From: Pikeienuella litoralis
GTDB lineage: Bacteria; Pseudomonadota; Alphaproteobacteria; Rhodobacterales; Rhodobacteraceae
Direction: 5' to 3'
Length of the DNA: 64,000 nt
NCBI RefSeq assembly: GCF_037646705.1
Contig: NZ_JBBHER010000002.1
Coordinates: forward strand, 667,777 to 731,776
In this document: one piece after another, positions 45,937 to 55,060 of the stretch
Numbering within the stretch: the first letter of the stretch is position 1
Layout of the letters: each line of letters begins with the position of its first letter
Notes under the pieces: generated by a model
What the model saw: the letters and a program-made list of their open reading frames with translations, nothing else
What the model was told of the DNA's origin: nothing
Databases searched by the model: none
Translations under genes and position numbers: made by a program

Positions 45937-46461
45937 TCAGTTTGCGCCGGCCATCAGGTCGTAGGTGTAAAGGAATTCGCTGTCGGCGAGCGGCTGATGG
46001 CATTCGCGGCAGGCGGTGGTGTCCTTGCCGAGATTCTCCCCCGTGGGGCTGAACACCTCGAACTCCCAGCCGCCGACTTTCAGATCGTCCGGATATTGCT
46101 CCGCCCATTCGGCCCTGCGCTCCATGGTCACGATCGCGGCGAGCTTTTCGGGGATGCGCCGCCCGATCAGGCTCTCGGCGACCTCGCCATCCTCATCGAG
46201 CTTCGCCTTGTAAAGCTCCGCGACGATGACCGTCCCATCCGGTATGGGCTCGCCCGCCCGCGCGGCGGCGCGCGTCTTCGCGTCGGCGTAGACCGCGATC
46301 ACCTGATCCTCGTTCAGCATCCGGTCGGCGATCAGATATTTTTCGAATGTGGTCTGATAATTTTCCGGCAGGGTGAGCACGCGGTCCTCCGCGACCGCGT
46401 TGACCGCCAGCGCGCCGAAGAGGACGGACGCGGCGGCGGCGGCGAGAATGGATGTGCGCAT
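45937..46461 (-). CDS. Cytochrome P460-family periplasmic c-type haem protein
   Basis: 174 aa with a cleavable signal peptide (cut near residue 24, NAVA then ED). A single haem-binding CRECH is at 151-155, close to the C-terminus, the arrangement of cytochrome P460 proteins, which in nitrifiers oxidise hydroxylamine. The function here is unknown: no hydroxylamine genes are nearby. ATG 46461 has AAGGAG 8 nt upstream. First gene of the reverse-strand group, divergent from mdh. Confidence 0.78.
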   Translation of the reverse strand: MRTSILAAAAASVLFGALAVNAVAEDRVLTLPENYQTTFEKYLIADRMLNEDQVIAVYADAKTRAAARAGEPIPDGTVIVAELYKAKLDEDGEVAESLIGRRIPEKLAAIVTMERRAEWAEQYPDDLKVGGWEFEVFSPTGENLGKDTTACRECHQPLADSEFLYTYDLMAGAN

Positions 46462-46655
46462 GAGGCGGTCTCCTTCGTCGAACGGCGGTATGTCTCCGGC
46501 GATCATAGCAGATGCGGCGCGCGCTGACGCGGGATACTTCGCAACAGCCGCGCGCCCGCGCCCTCCGCTCCGGAGACTCGCCGCTCTTGCGAGCGTGGCG
46601 GGCAAGGAGTATCCCCCCTCGCGACCTTAGAAACGAGCTACGAAAGGCGCTTCCT

Positions 46656-47618
46656 ATGTCACGACCCAAGATCGCGTTGATCGGCGCCGGTCAGATCGGC
46701 GGCACGCTCGCCCATCTCGCCGGGCTGAAGGAGCTGGGCGACGTCGTCCTGTTCGACATCGCCGACGGCACACCGCAAGGAAAGGCCCTCGACCTGGCCG
46801 AATCCAGCCCGATCGGAAAGTTCGACGCCGCGTTTTCGGGCACAACGGATTACGCCGACCTCGCCGGCGCCGACGTGTGCATCGTCACCGCCGGCGTGCC
46901 GCGCAAGCCCGGCATGAGCCGCGACGACCTGCTCGGCATCAATCTGAAGGTGATGAAGGCGGTCGGCGAAGGCATCGCCGAGCATGCGCCGGACGCCTTC
47001 GTCATCTGCATCACCAACCCGCTCGACGCCATGGTCTGGGCGCTCCGGGAGTTCTCGGGCCTGCCGCGGAACAAGGTCTGCGGCATGGCGGGGGTGCTCG
47101 ACAGCGCGCGGTTCCGGTATTTCCTCGCCGAGGAGTTCGGCGTTTCGGTGCGGGATGTGAACGCGTTCGTTCTGGGCGGCCATGGCGATTCGATGGTGCC
47201 GCTCCCGCGCTATTCGACCGTCGGCGGGATTCCGCTGCCCGACCTGGTGAAGATGGAGTGGACGACGCAGGATCGGATCGACACGATCGTCCAGCGCACC
47301 CGCGACGGCGGCGCCGAGATCGTCGGCCTGCTGAAGACCGGCTCCGCGTTCTACGCGCCGGCGGCGTCCGCGATCGAGATGGCCGAAGCCTATCTCAAGG
47401 ACCAGAAGCGCGTTCTGCCGTGCGCCGCGTATGTCGAGGGCGCATATGGGCTGGACGGGTTCTATGTCGGCGTTCCGACCGTGATCGGCGCGGGCGGCGT
47501 CGAGAAGGTGATCGAGATCAAGCTCAACAAGGACGAGCAGACGATGTTCGACAACTCCGTCGATGCGGTGAAAGGGCTTGTCGCCGCGTGCAAGGAGATC
47601 GACGGCTCGCTGGCGTAA
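46656..47618 (+). CDS. mdh: Malate dehydrogenase
   Basis: NAD-dependent oxidation of malate to oxaloacetate. 320 aa, LDH-like type of alphaproteobacteria. The NAD loop GAGQIGG is at 8-14, followed by GVPRKPGMSRDDLL (substrate loop with Arg) and ITNPLDAM; the catalytic His is in FVLGGHGDSMVP. ATG 46656 with a GAAAGG site. First gene of the mdh-suc run, divergent from the P460 gene across 194 bp. Confidence 0.96.
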   Translation: MSRPKIALIGAGQIGGTLAHLAGLKELGDVVLFDIADGTPQGKALDLAESSPIGKFDAAFSGTTDYADLAGADVCIVTAGVPRKPGMSRDDLLGINLKVMKAVGEGIAEHAPDAFVICITNPLDAMVWALREFSGLPRNKVCGMAGVLDSARFRYFLAEEFGVSVRDVNAFVLGGHGDSMVPLPRYSTVGGIPLPDLVKMEWTTQDRIDTIVQRTRDGGAEIVGLLKTGSAFYAPAASAIEMAEAYLKDQKRVLPCAAYVEGAYGLDGFYVGVPTVIGAGGVEKVIEIKLNKDEQTMFDNSVDAVKGLVAACKEIDGSLA

Positions 47619-47938
47619 GACGCGCCTGGCGGGCCCCGGACCTGAACGGATGAGGACGGGCCGACCGCTCCCGGAGGCGATTCCGCCACTGGGCGCGGCC
47701 GGCCCGTCCTGTCTCGAGTCGCGGCGATGGGCGGGCCGCCCGGCCGGCTCAGACCCGAAACTTTTGAATGAAAACCATCTCGCAGCCCACCCTTTTGGGT
47801 GGTTAAGAGGCGGCGCCGCCCATATGCGTTGCAGAATCCGGCGCTGAGGACTATTCGCAACCGAGCGTCAGGCGCCGCGCGCGCCTCGACATAAACCTGG
47901 CCCCGCGGGGTCGATGATCTGACGACGGACCGAACCCC
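47619..47938 (+). other. 320-bp mdh-sucC intergenic region
   Basis: No gene seen. It contains an AT-richer stretch and a perfect 6-bp hairpin, CCACCC, TTTT, GGGTGG (47787-47802). sucC probably has its own promoter here; the hairpin may be a terminator of mdh or a regulatory site. It lacks a long T-tract. Confidence 0.5.
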
Positions 47939-49132
47939 ATGAACATCCATGAATATCAGGCAAAGCATCTTCTGAAGGAATACGGCGCGCCGGTTTCCGA
48001 CGGTCGCGTCGTGACGCGCGCGGAAGAGGCGAAGTCGCAGGCCGGCGCGCTGGATGGGCCGATATGGGTGGTCAAGGCGCAGATCCACGCGGGCGGCCGC
48101 GGCAAGGGCAAGTTCAAGGAGGCCTCGGCGGGCGAGGGTGGCGGCGTCCGGCTGGCGCGCTCCGTGGGGGAGGCGGCGGACGAGGCCGAGAAGATGCTCG
48201 GCCGGACGCTCGTCACCCACCAGACCGGCCCGGCGGGGAAAGAGGTGAACCGCGTCTATATCGAGGACGGCTCGGATATCGCCCGCGAACTTTATCTGGC
48301 TCTGCTGGTCGACCGGGAGACCTCGCGCGTCTCCTTCATCGTCTCGACCGAAGGCGGCATGGATATCGAGAAGGTGGCGGCGGAGACGCCGGAGAAGATC
48401 CTGACCTTTTCCGTCGATCCGGCGTCCGGGGTGCAGCCGTTTCATGGCCGCCGCGTCGCGTTCGCCCTCGGGCTCCAGGGCAAGGCGGTGAAGCAGTGCG
48501 TGAACCTGATCGGCCAGCTCTATCGGCTCTTCACGGACAAGGACTGCTCGCTTCTGGAGATCAATCCGCTGATCGTGAACAAGGCGGGCGATATTCACTG
48601 CCTCGACGCGAAGATGAATTTCGATTCCAACGCGCTGTTCCGGCGCCCCGAGATTCTGGCGCTCCGCGACGAGTCGGAGGAGAACCCGAAGGAGCTTCAG
48701 GCCTCCAGGTTCGACCTGAACTATATCGCGCTCGACGGCGAGATCGGCTGCATGGTCAACGGCGCCGGGCTCGCGATGGCGACGATGGACATCATCAAGC
48801 TCTGCGGTTCGGAGCCGGCCAATTTCCTCGATGTGGGCGGCGGCGCGACCAAGGACAAGGTGACCGAAGCCTTCAAGATCATTACGTCCGATCCGCAGGT
48901 TAAGGGCATTCTCGTTAACATCTTCGGTGGCATCATGCGCTGCGACGTGATCGCGGAGGGCGTGGTCGCCGCGGTGAAGGAGGTCGGGCTGAAAGTGCCG
49001 CTGGTGGTGCGGCTCGAGGGAACGAATGTGGATCTCGGCAAGGAGATCATCGCCAATTCGGGGCTGAACGTGCTCTCGGGCGACGACCTTGGCGATGCGG
49101 CGGAAAAGATCGTGAAGGCGGTGCGGGGGTAA
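47939..49132 (+). CDS. sucC: Succinate-CoA ligase (ADP-forming) subunit beta
   Basis: Couples succinyl-CoA cleavage to nucleoside triphosphate formation. 397 aa. MNIHEYQAKHLL at the start, the ATP-grasp segment VVKAQIHAGGRGKGKF, and LEINPLIVN with NIFGGIMRCDVIAEG for nucleotide and CoA contacts. All conserved. sucD is 337 bp away, unusually far for this pair. Confidence 0.96.
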   Translation: MNIHEYQAKHLLKEYGAPVSDGRVVTRAEEAKSQAGALDGPIWVVKAQIHAGGRGKGKFKEASAGEGGGVRLARSVGEAADEAEKMLGRTLVTHQTGPAGKEVNRVYIEDGSDIARELYLALLVDRETSRVSFIVSTEGGMDIEKVAAETPEKILTFSVDPASGVQPFHGRRVAFALGLQGKAVKQCVNLIGQLYRLFTDKDCSLLEINPLIVNKAGDIHCLDAKMNFDSNALFRRPEILALRDESEENPKELQASRFDLNYIALDGEIGCMVNGAGLAMATMDIIKLCGSEPANFLDVGGGATKDKVTEAFKIITSDPQVKGILVNIFGGIMRCDVIAEGVVAAVKEVGLKVPLVVRLEGTNVDLGKEIIANSGLNVLSGDDLGDAAEKIVKAVRG

Positions 49133-49469
49133 GCGTGCCTCTGCGCGCCGGATTTCCGATTGCCGCACTGTCGGCCGTTTGCGCGTCTGACGAATCAGGA
49201 GCGGGGAACTGGTCGGAATTTCGCGTATGGTCAGAACGGCGTTTGAATGATCCGGGCGCCCCGGCGGCGCCGATCCGGGCGCCGCGGCCCCATGAGCGAA
49301 CGATGCGATCGAGCCTGAAAATCAAATGCTGTGACCGCGCCTCCGATATATGTTGGTCGGGAAGGGGCGCGGAGTGTTTTGGGGGGGCTGGCCGCGATGA
49401 AACATGAGACTAAAGTCGCACTTTCCGGCGGCCGAAAATGCGTCTCGGTAAGAAACAGAAGGAACTGAA
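49133..49469 (+). other. 337-bp spacer between sucC and sucD
   Basis: No convincing gene: an open frame over 49135-49407 is uncharacterised and overlaps repeats. GATCCGGGCGCC is repeated at 49249-49260 and 49272-49283 around GC palindromes (GGCGCC), and an AT-richer stretch, AATCAAATGC and GATATATGT, lies near 49321-49353. A separate promoter or processing site for sucD is likely. Confidence 0.45.
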
Positions 49470-50345
49470 ATGTCCGTACTTGTCGACGAAAACACCAAGG
49501 TCCTCTGTCAGGGCCTGACAGGCTCCCAGGGCACGTTCCATACCGAGCAGGCGATCGCCTACGGCACCAAGATGGTCGGCGGGGTGACGCCCGGGAAGGG
49601 CGGCTCGACCCATATCGGCCTGCCGGTGTTCGACACGATGGCGGACGCCCGCGCCCAGACCGGCGCGACGGCGAGCGCGATCTACGTTCCGCCCCCGTTC
49701 GCGGCGGATGCGATCCTCGAAGCGATCGACGCGGAGATGGAGCTGATCGTCTGCATCACCGAAGGCATCCCGGTGTTGGACATGATGAAGGTGAAGCGGA
49801 CGCTTCAGGGGTCGAAATCGATCCTGATCGGCCCGAACTGCCCCGGCGTCATCACGCCGGACGCCTGCAAGATCGGCATCATGCCGGGCCATATCCACCG
49901 GCGCGGGCGCGTCGGCATCGTGTCGCGCTCAGGCACGCTGACCTATGAGGCGGTCGGGCAGACCACGGCCGCGGGGCTTGGCCAGTCGACCTGCATCGGG
50001 ATCGGCGGCGACCCGATCAAGGGATTCGAATTTGTCGATGCGCTGGAATTGCTGATGGCGGACGACGAGACCGAGAGCATCATCATGATCGGCGAGATCG
50101 GCGGCTCGGCCGAAGAGGACGCCGCCGAATTCATCCGGACCAGCAAGGTGAAGAAGCCGATCGCCGGCTTCATCGCCGGGCGCACGGCGCCGGCGGGCCG
50201 GCGCATGGGCCATGCCGGCGCCATCATTTCAGGCGGCAAGGGCGGCGCCGAGGACAAGATCGAGGCGATGAGATCCGCTGGAATCACTGTCGCCGAAAGT
50301 CCGGCGAAACTTGGCGAGGCGGTGCTGAAGGCGATGGGACGATAA
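49470..50345 (+). CDS. sucD: Succinate-CoA ligase (ADP-forming) subunit alpha
   Basis: CoA-binding and phosphohistidine-carrying subunit. 291 aa. The Rossmann-like N-terminus has GLTGSQGTFH and TPGKGG (CoA loop), then GPNCPGVITP, and the active-site histidine lies in GHAGAIISGGKG near the C-terminus. Complete. AAGGAACTG upstream serves as ribosome binding site. Followed 35 nt later by sucA. Confidence 0.96.
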   Translation: MSVLVDENTKVLCQGLTGSQGTFHTEQAIAYGTKMVGGVTPGKGGSTHIGLPVFDTMADARAQTGATASAIYVPPPFAADAILEAIDAEMELIVCITEGIPVLDMMKVKRTLQGSKSILIGPNCPGVITPDACKIGIMPGHIHRRGRVGIVSRSGTLTYEAVGQTTAAGLGQSTCIGIGGDPIKGFEFVDALELLMADDETESIIMIGEIGGSAEEDAAEFIRTSKVKKPIAGFIAGRTAPAGRRMGHAGAIISGGKGGAEDKIEAMRSAGITVAESPAKLGEAVLKAMGR

Positions 50346-50380
50346 CCGGAGTTTTCGGCCAAATCGGGTGAGGACGGATC

Positions 50381-53338
50381 ATGAGCGAGCAGAGCGCTAA
50401 CAAGTTATTCCAGAACTCGTCGTTCCTGCAGGGGCACAATGCGGCCTATATGGAGCAGCTCCACGCGCGTTATGCGAAGGACCCGAAGGCGGTGGACGAC
50501 GCATGGGCGACGTTTTTCCGTTCGCTCGGCGACGAGCCCGGCCTTGTCGAAGCCGAGGCGCGCGGCCCATCCTGGGCCCGGGCCGACTGGCCGCCGACGC
50601 CGTCGGGCGATCTGATCGCGGCGCTGGACGGGCGGTGGCCGACCGAGCCGACGGCGGATGTGATCGGCGCGAAGCTGACCGCCAAGGCGCATGAAGGCGG
50701 CGTGACCCTCGATGAGGGACGCCTTCATCAGATGGTGCTGGACAGTCTTCGCGCGCTGATGCTGATCCGGGCCTACCGGATCCGCGGGCATCTCGCCGCG
50801 GATCTCGATCCGTTGAAGCTGGCGCCGCCGGTGCGGCATCCCGAACTCGATCCGGCGAGCTACGGCTTCAGCCCGGCCGACATGGACCGGCCGATTTTCA
50901 TCGACAACGTGCTCGGGCTCGAGACCGCGTCGATCCGGGAGATCGTGGCCATCGTCCAGCGCACCTATTGCGGCACGTTCGCGCTGCAATACATGCATAT
51001 TTCCGACGGCGAGCAGGCCGGTTGGCTGAAGGAGCGGATCGAAGGCTACGGCAATGAGATCGCCTTCACCAAGAAGGGCCGACGCGCGATCCTGCAAAAG
51101 CTGGTGGAGGCGGAGGGGTTCGAGAAATTCCTCGGCGTGAAATATCTTGGCACCAAGCGGTTCGGCCTCGACGGCGGCGAGTCCCTGATCCCGGCGATGG
51201 AGCAGATCATCAAGCGCGGCGGCGCGCTCGGCGTGAAGGACGTCATCATCGGCATGCCGCATCGCGGCCGTCTTTCGGTGCTCGCCAATGTGATGGGCAA
51301 GCCCTTCCGCGCCATCTTCAACGAATTTCAGGGCGGCAGCTCCAAACCGAACGAGGTGGAGGGCTCCGGCGACGTCAAGTATCACCTCGGCGCCTCCTCC
51401 GACCGGGAATTCGACGGCAATCTCGTGCATCTCAGCCTCACGGCCAATCCGAGCCATCTGGAGGCGGTGAACCCGGTCGTGCTCGGCAAGGCGCGGGCGA
51501 AGCAGGCCCAACTCGGCGATCACGACCGGACGATGGTCCTGCCGGTTCTGCTTCATGGCGACGCGGCCTTCGCGGGGCAGGGCGTGGTGGCCGAATGTTT
51601 CGGCCTCTCCGGGCTGAAGGGGCACCGGACCGGCGGCACGCTTCATATCGTGGTCAACAACCAGATCGGCTTCACCACGGCGCCGCACAACTCCCGCTCT
51701 TCGCCTTACCCGACGGATATCGCGCTGATGGTCGAGGCGCCGATCTTCCATGTGAACGGGGACGATCCCGAGGCCGTCGTGCACGCGGCCCGCGTCGCGA
51801 CGGAGTTCCGCCAGAAGTTCCACAAGGACGTCGTGCTCGACATCTTCTGCTATCGCCGCTTCGGTCACAACGAGGGCGATGAGCCGATGTTCACCCAGCC
51901 GGGGATGTATCGGGAGATCAAGAAGCACAAGACGACGCTTCAGCTGTATTCCGAAACGCTCGTCGCCGACGGTCTGATCGACGAAGGCGTGGTCGATGAG
52001 ATGAAGGCGGAGTTTCAGGCGAAACTGAACGAGGAGTTCGAGGCCGGCAAGGTCTACCGGCCGAACAAGGCGGACTGGCTTGACGGGCGCTGGCGGCATC
52101 TTGGCGTCGGCAACGAAGAGTACCAGCGCGGCGTCACCGGGGCTCCGATCGACATGCTGAAGGAGGTGGGCGCCGCGCTCTCGCGGATCCCCGACGGCTT
52201 CTCCGCGCACAAGACCGTGGTCCGGCTGATGAACGCGAAGCGCGAGATGATCGAGCGCGGCGACGGCATCGACTGGGCCACCGCCGAGGCGCTGGCCTTC
52301 GGCACGCTTCAACTGGAGGGCTTCCCGGTCCGTCTCTCCGGGCAGGATTGCTCGCGGGGCACGTTCTCGCAGCGCCACGCCGTCCTGGTCGATCAGAAGA
52401 CCGAGGAGCGCTATTACCCGCTGAAGCATATCCGGGAGGGGCAAGCCGATTTCGACGTGATCGACTCGATGCTGTCGGAATACGCGGTCCTTGGCTTCGA
52501 ATATGGCTACACGCTGGCCGAACCGAACGGCCTGACCCTGTGGGAGGCGCAGTTCGGGGATTTCGCGAACGGCGCGCAAATCATGATCGACCAGTTCATC
52601 TGCCCGGGGGAGCGGAAATGGCTCCGCATGTCCGGGCTGGTGATGCTCCTGCCGCATGGCTACGAGGGGCAGGGGCCCGAACATTCCTCCGCCCGGATCG
52701 AACGGTTCCTGCAACTTTCCGCCGAGGACAACTGGATCGTCGCGAACTGCACGACGCCGTCCAACTATTTCCATATCCTGCGGCGACAGCTTCATCGGAG
52801 CTTTCGCAAACCGCTGATCCTGTTCACGCCGAAAAGCCTGCTGCGGCACAAGCATTGCGTCTCCAAACTGGAGGAGATGGGGCCGGATTCGAGCTTCCAT
52901 CGCGTGCTCTGGGACGATGCGGAGATGGCCGGCCAAGTGTCGCAGATGAAGTTGAAGAAGGACGACAAGATCAAGCGCGTCGTTCTCTGTTCCGGCAAGG
53001 TCTATTTCGATCTTCTCGCCGCCAGAGACGCGCAGGGGCTGGACGATGTCTATCTGCTCCGCCTCGAGCAGCTCTACCCCTTCCCGGCGATGAGCATGAC
53101 GAAGGAGCTTTCCCGCTTCAAGAAAGCGGAGATGATCTGGTGTCAGGAAGAGCCGAAGAATCAGGGGGCGTGGGGCTTCGTCGAGCCGAACATCGAATGG
53201 GTTCTGGAGCGGATCGACGCCAAGCATACGCGCCCGCGCTATGTCGGCCGCCACGCCGCCGCGTCGCCCGCCACCGGGCTCGCGGCTCAGCATAAGCATG
53301 AACAGGAAACGCTCGTCGCCGATGCGTTGACGGGTTGA
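50381..53338 (+). CDS. sucA: 2-oxoglutarate dehydrogenase E1 component
   Basis: Thiamine diphosphate-dependent decarboxylase of the oxoglutarate complex. 985 aa. An N-terminal E2-binding-like segment (FLQGHNAAYMEQL) is followed by the TPP site (HRGRLSVLANV, GDAAFAGQGVVAECF, NNQIGFTTAP) and the C-terminal domain with QDCSRGTFSQRHAV and LMLLPHGYEGQGPEHSSAR-type motifs. Full length. Its partners odhB and lpd follow. Confidence 0.97.
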   Translation: MSEQSANKLFQNSSFLQGHNAAYMEQLHARYAKDPKAVDDAWATFFRSLGDEPGLVEAEARGPSWARADWPPTPSGDLIAALDGRWPTEPTADVIGAKLTAKAHEGGVTLDEGRLHQMVLDSLRALMLIRAYRIRGHLAADLDPLKLAPPVRHPELDPASYGFSPADMDRPIFIDNVLGLETASIREIVAIVQRTYCGTFALQYMHISDGEQAGWLKERIEGYGNEIAFTKKGRRAILQKLVEAEGFEKFLGVKYLGTKRFGLDGGESLIPAMEQIIKRGGALGVKDVIIGMPHRGRLSVLANVMGKPFRAIFNEFQGGSSKPNEVEGSGDVKYHLGASSDREFDGNLVHLSLTANPSHLEAVNPVVLGKARAKQAQLGDHDRTMVLPVLLHGDAAFAGQGVVAECFGLSGLKGHRTGGTLHIVVNNQIGFTTAPHNSRSSPYPTDIALMVEAPIFHVNGDDPEAVVHAARVATEFRQKFHKDVVLDIFCYRRFGHNEGDEPMFTQPGMYREIKKHKTTLQLYSETLVADGLIDEGVVDEMKAEFQAKLNEEFEAGKVYRPNKADWLDGRWRHLGVGNEEYQRGVTGAPIDMLKEVGAALSRIPDGFSAHKTVVRLMNAKREMIERGDGIDWATAEALAFGTLQLEGFPVRLSGQDCSRGTFSQRHAVLVDQKTEERYYPLKHIREGQADFDVIDSMLSEYAVLGFEYGYTLAEPNGLTLWEAQFGDFANGAQIMIDQFICPGERKWLRMSGLVMLLPHGYEGQGPEHSSARIERFLQLSAEDNWIVANCTTPSNYFHILRRQLHRSFRKPLILFTPKSLLRHKHCVSKLEEMGPDSSFHRVLWDDAEMAGQVSQMKLKKDDKIKRVVLCSGKVYFDLLAARDAQGLDDVYLLRLEQLYPFPAMSMTKELSRFKKAEMIWCQEEPKNQGAWGFVEPNIEWVLERIDAKHTRPRYVGRHAAASPATGLAAQHKHEQETLVADALTG

Positions 53339-53351
53339 GAAAGGGGTTCCG

Positions 53352-54563
53352 ATGAGCATCGAAATTCGCGTGCCGACGCTGGGTGAAAGCGTGACGGAAG
53401 CGACCATCGCGAAATGGCTGAAGAAGACCGGCGACAGCGTCGCCGCCGACGAGCCGATCGTCGAGCTTGAGACGGACAAGGTCTCGATCGAGGTGCCGGC
53501 CCCCGTCGCCGGGCGCCTGGACGAGATCGTCGCGAAGGAAGGCGAAACCGTCGACCGCGACGCGCTTCTGGCGACGATGACCGAAGGCGCGGCGCCGGCC
53601 GAAAAGGCGAAAGCGCCGGCGAAGGCCGCGCCCGAGAGCGATGAGGCCGCCGCCGGAGCCAAGGAGCCGGAATCCACGCCGGAGAAGGAAGCCGAGCCCG
53701 CGAAACCCGTTGCGAAATCGGAAGGCGGCGTAAAGTCGAAAACCGAGGTTCTGGCCGAAGCGGCCCGCGGCGTTCCGCCCCGGGCGGTCGAGGCGCCCGC
53801 CGCCGCGCCGTCGACTCCCTCCCTCGCCGCCGTTCCCCGCGCCCCGGTGTCGGCCGAGGATGAGGCGCGCGAGGAACGGGTGCGGATGACGCGGCTTCGC
53901 CAGACCATCGCCCGCCGGCTCAAGGACGCCCAGAACACCGCCGCGATGCTCACGACCTACAACGAGGCGGACATGAGCGCGATCATGGCGCTCAGGGATG
54001 AATACAAGGATGAGTTCCTGAAGAAGCATGGCGTGAAGCTCGGCTTCATGTCGTTCTTCACCAAGGCCTGCGTTCATGCGCTGAACGAGATTCCGGCGGT
54101 CAACGCGGAAATCGACGGCACGGACATCATCTACAAGAATTTCGTCCATATGGGCGTCGCCGTCGGCACGCCGAGCGGCCTCGTGGTGCCTGTCGTGCGG
54201 AACGCGCACGAGTTGAGCTTCGCCGAGATCGAGAAGGTGATCAGCGAACTCGGGCTCCGCGCCCGCGACGGCAAGCTCTCGATGGCCGATATGCAGGGCG
54301 GCACGTTCACCATCTCGAACGGCGGCGTCTATGGCTCGCTGATGTCCTCGCCGATCCTGAATCCGCCTCAGTCGGGCATCCTCGGCATGCACAAGATCCA
54401 GGATCGGCCGATGGTGATCGGCGGCGAGATCGTGGTGCGGCCGATGATGTATCTCGCGCTCTCCTACGACCACCGCGTCGTCGACGGCAAGGAGGCGGTG
54501 ACCTTCCTCGTGCGGGTCAAGGATGCGCTGGAGGATCCGCGCCGGTTGCTGATGGATCTGTGA
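53352..54563 (+). CDS. odhB: 2-oxoglutarate dehydrogenase E2 component (dihydrolipoyl succinyltransferase), lacking a clear E3-binding domain
   Basis: Transfers the succinyl group to CoA. 403 aa. One lipoyl domain (1-78) with lipoyl Lys43 in ETDKVSIEV; catalytic domain from about 174 (REERVRMTRLRQTIARRL) to the end, with the catalytic SYDHRVVDGKEA (His374, Asp378). The linker 80-172 is Ala/Pro/Glu/Lys-rich. The peripheral-subunit-binding domain expected there is not recognisable; only GGVKSKTEVLAEA (125-137) resembles its last part. Loss or extreme divergence of the E3-binding site is inferred. Confidence 0.93.
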   Translation: MSIEIRVPTLGESVTEATIAKWLKKTGDSVAADEPIVELETDKVSIEVPAPVAGRLDEIVAKEGETVDRDALLATMTEGAAPAEKAKAPAKAAPESDEAAAGAKEPESTPEKEAEPAKPVAKSEGGVKSKTEVLAEAARGVPPRAVEAPAAAPSTPSLAAVPRAPVSAEDEAREERVRMTRLRQTIARRLKDAQNTAAMLTTYNEADMSAIMALRDEYKDEFLKKHGVKLGFMSFFTKACVHALNEIPAVNAEIDGTDIIYKNFVHMGVAVGTPSGLVVPVVRNAHELSFAEIEKVISELGLRARDGKLSMADMQGGTFTISNGGVYGSLMSSPILNPPQSGILGMHKIQDRPMVIGGEIVVRPMMYLALSYDHRVVDGKEAVTFLVRVKDALEDPRRLLMDL

Positions 54564-54648
54564 TGACGGCGGCGGGCGTCTTCGTCATCGCGGGGGGCGG
54601 GCCGAACGCGTCCGCGCCCCGGCGGATCTGCGTCGGCCGGGCGGCGCC

Positions 54649-55044
54649 ATGACGAGCGAGCTCACCGCTCTCGCCCTCGCCGGGCTCGTGCAGGTCGCGC
54701 AGCTCGCGCTGATGGCCGTCGCCGCGAACCGCCAGCTCGGCGCCGAGAAGACCACGGGGCCGCGCGACGAGCCGCTTTTTCTCACCGGCGCCGCGGGGCG
54801 GCTGAAGCGGGCGATGGAGAACCATTTCGAGGGGCTGATCCTTTTCACCATCGCCGTCGTCGCGGTGACCCTCGGCGGCGCGGGGACCGGCTTCACAGCC
54901 GGCTGCGCCTGGGTCTATCTCGCCGCTCGCATCTTGTACGTTCCGGCTTATGTCAGCGGCGTTCCCTATCTTCGCTCCGCGATCTGGGGGATCGGATTCG
55001 GAGCGACGGCGCTGATGCTCATCGCGGCGCTGATTCACGGTTAA
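54649..55044 (+). CDS. MAPEG-family membrane protein
   Basis: 131 aa with four hydrophobic helices. MAPEG signature elements seen: LKRAMENHFEGLILFTIAV and YLAARILYVPAYVSG with the conserved Arg-x-x-x-x-Pro. The family includes glutathione-dependent membrane enzymes in eukaryotes; bacterial members mostly lack an assigned role. Lies between odhB and lpd, an unrelated gene in the middle of the oxoglutarate dehydrogenase operon. Confidence 0.82.
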   Translation: MTSELTALALAGLVQVAQLALMAVAANRQLGAEKTTGPRDEPLFLTGAAGRLKRAMENHFEGLILFTIAVVAVTLGGAGTGFTAGCAWVYLAARILYVPAYVSGVPYLRSAIWGIGFGATALMLIAALIHG

Positions 55045-55060
55045 ACGAAGGAGCCTGATC

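Noticed and set aside
45937..46461. Hydroxylamine oxidation based on the cytochrome P460 match
   Set aside because: Only a single haem protein is present, with no nitrification genes nearby; the family is broad.
49135..49407. A 90-codon frame in the sucC-sucD spacer as a gene
   Set aside because: No ribosome binding site, family or conserved motif; it runs across GC-rich repeats.
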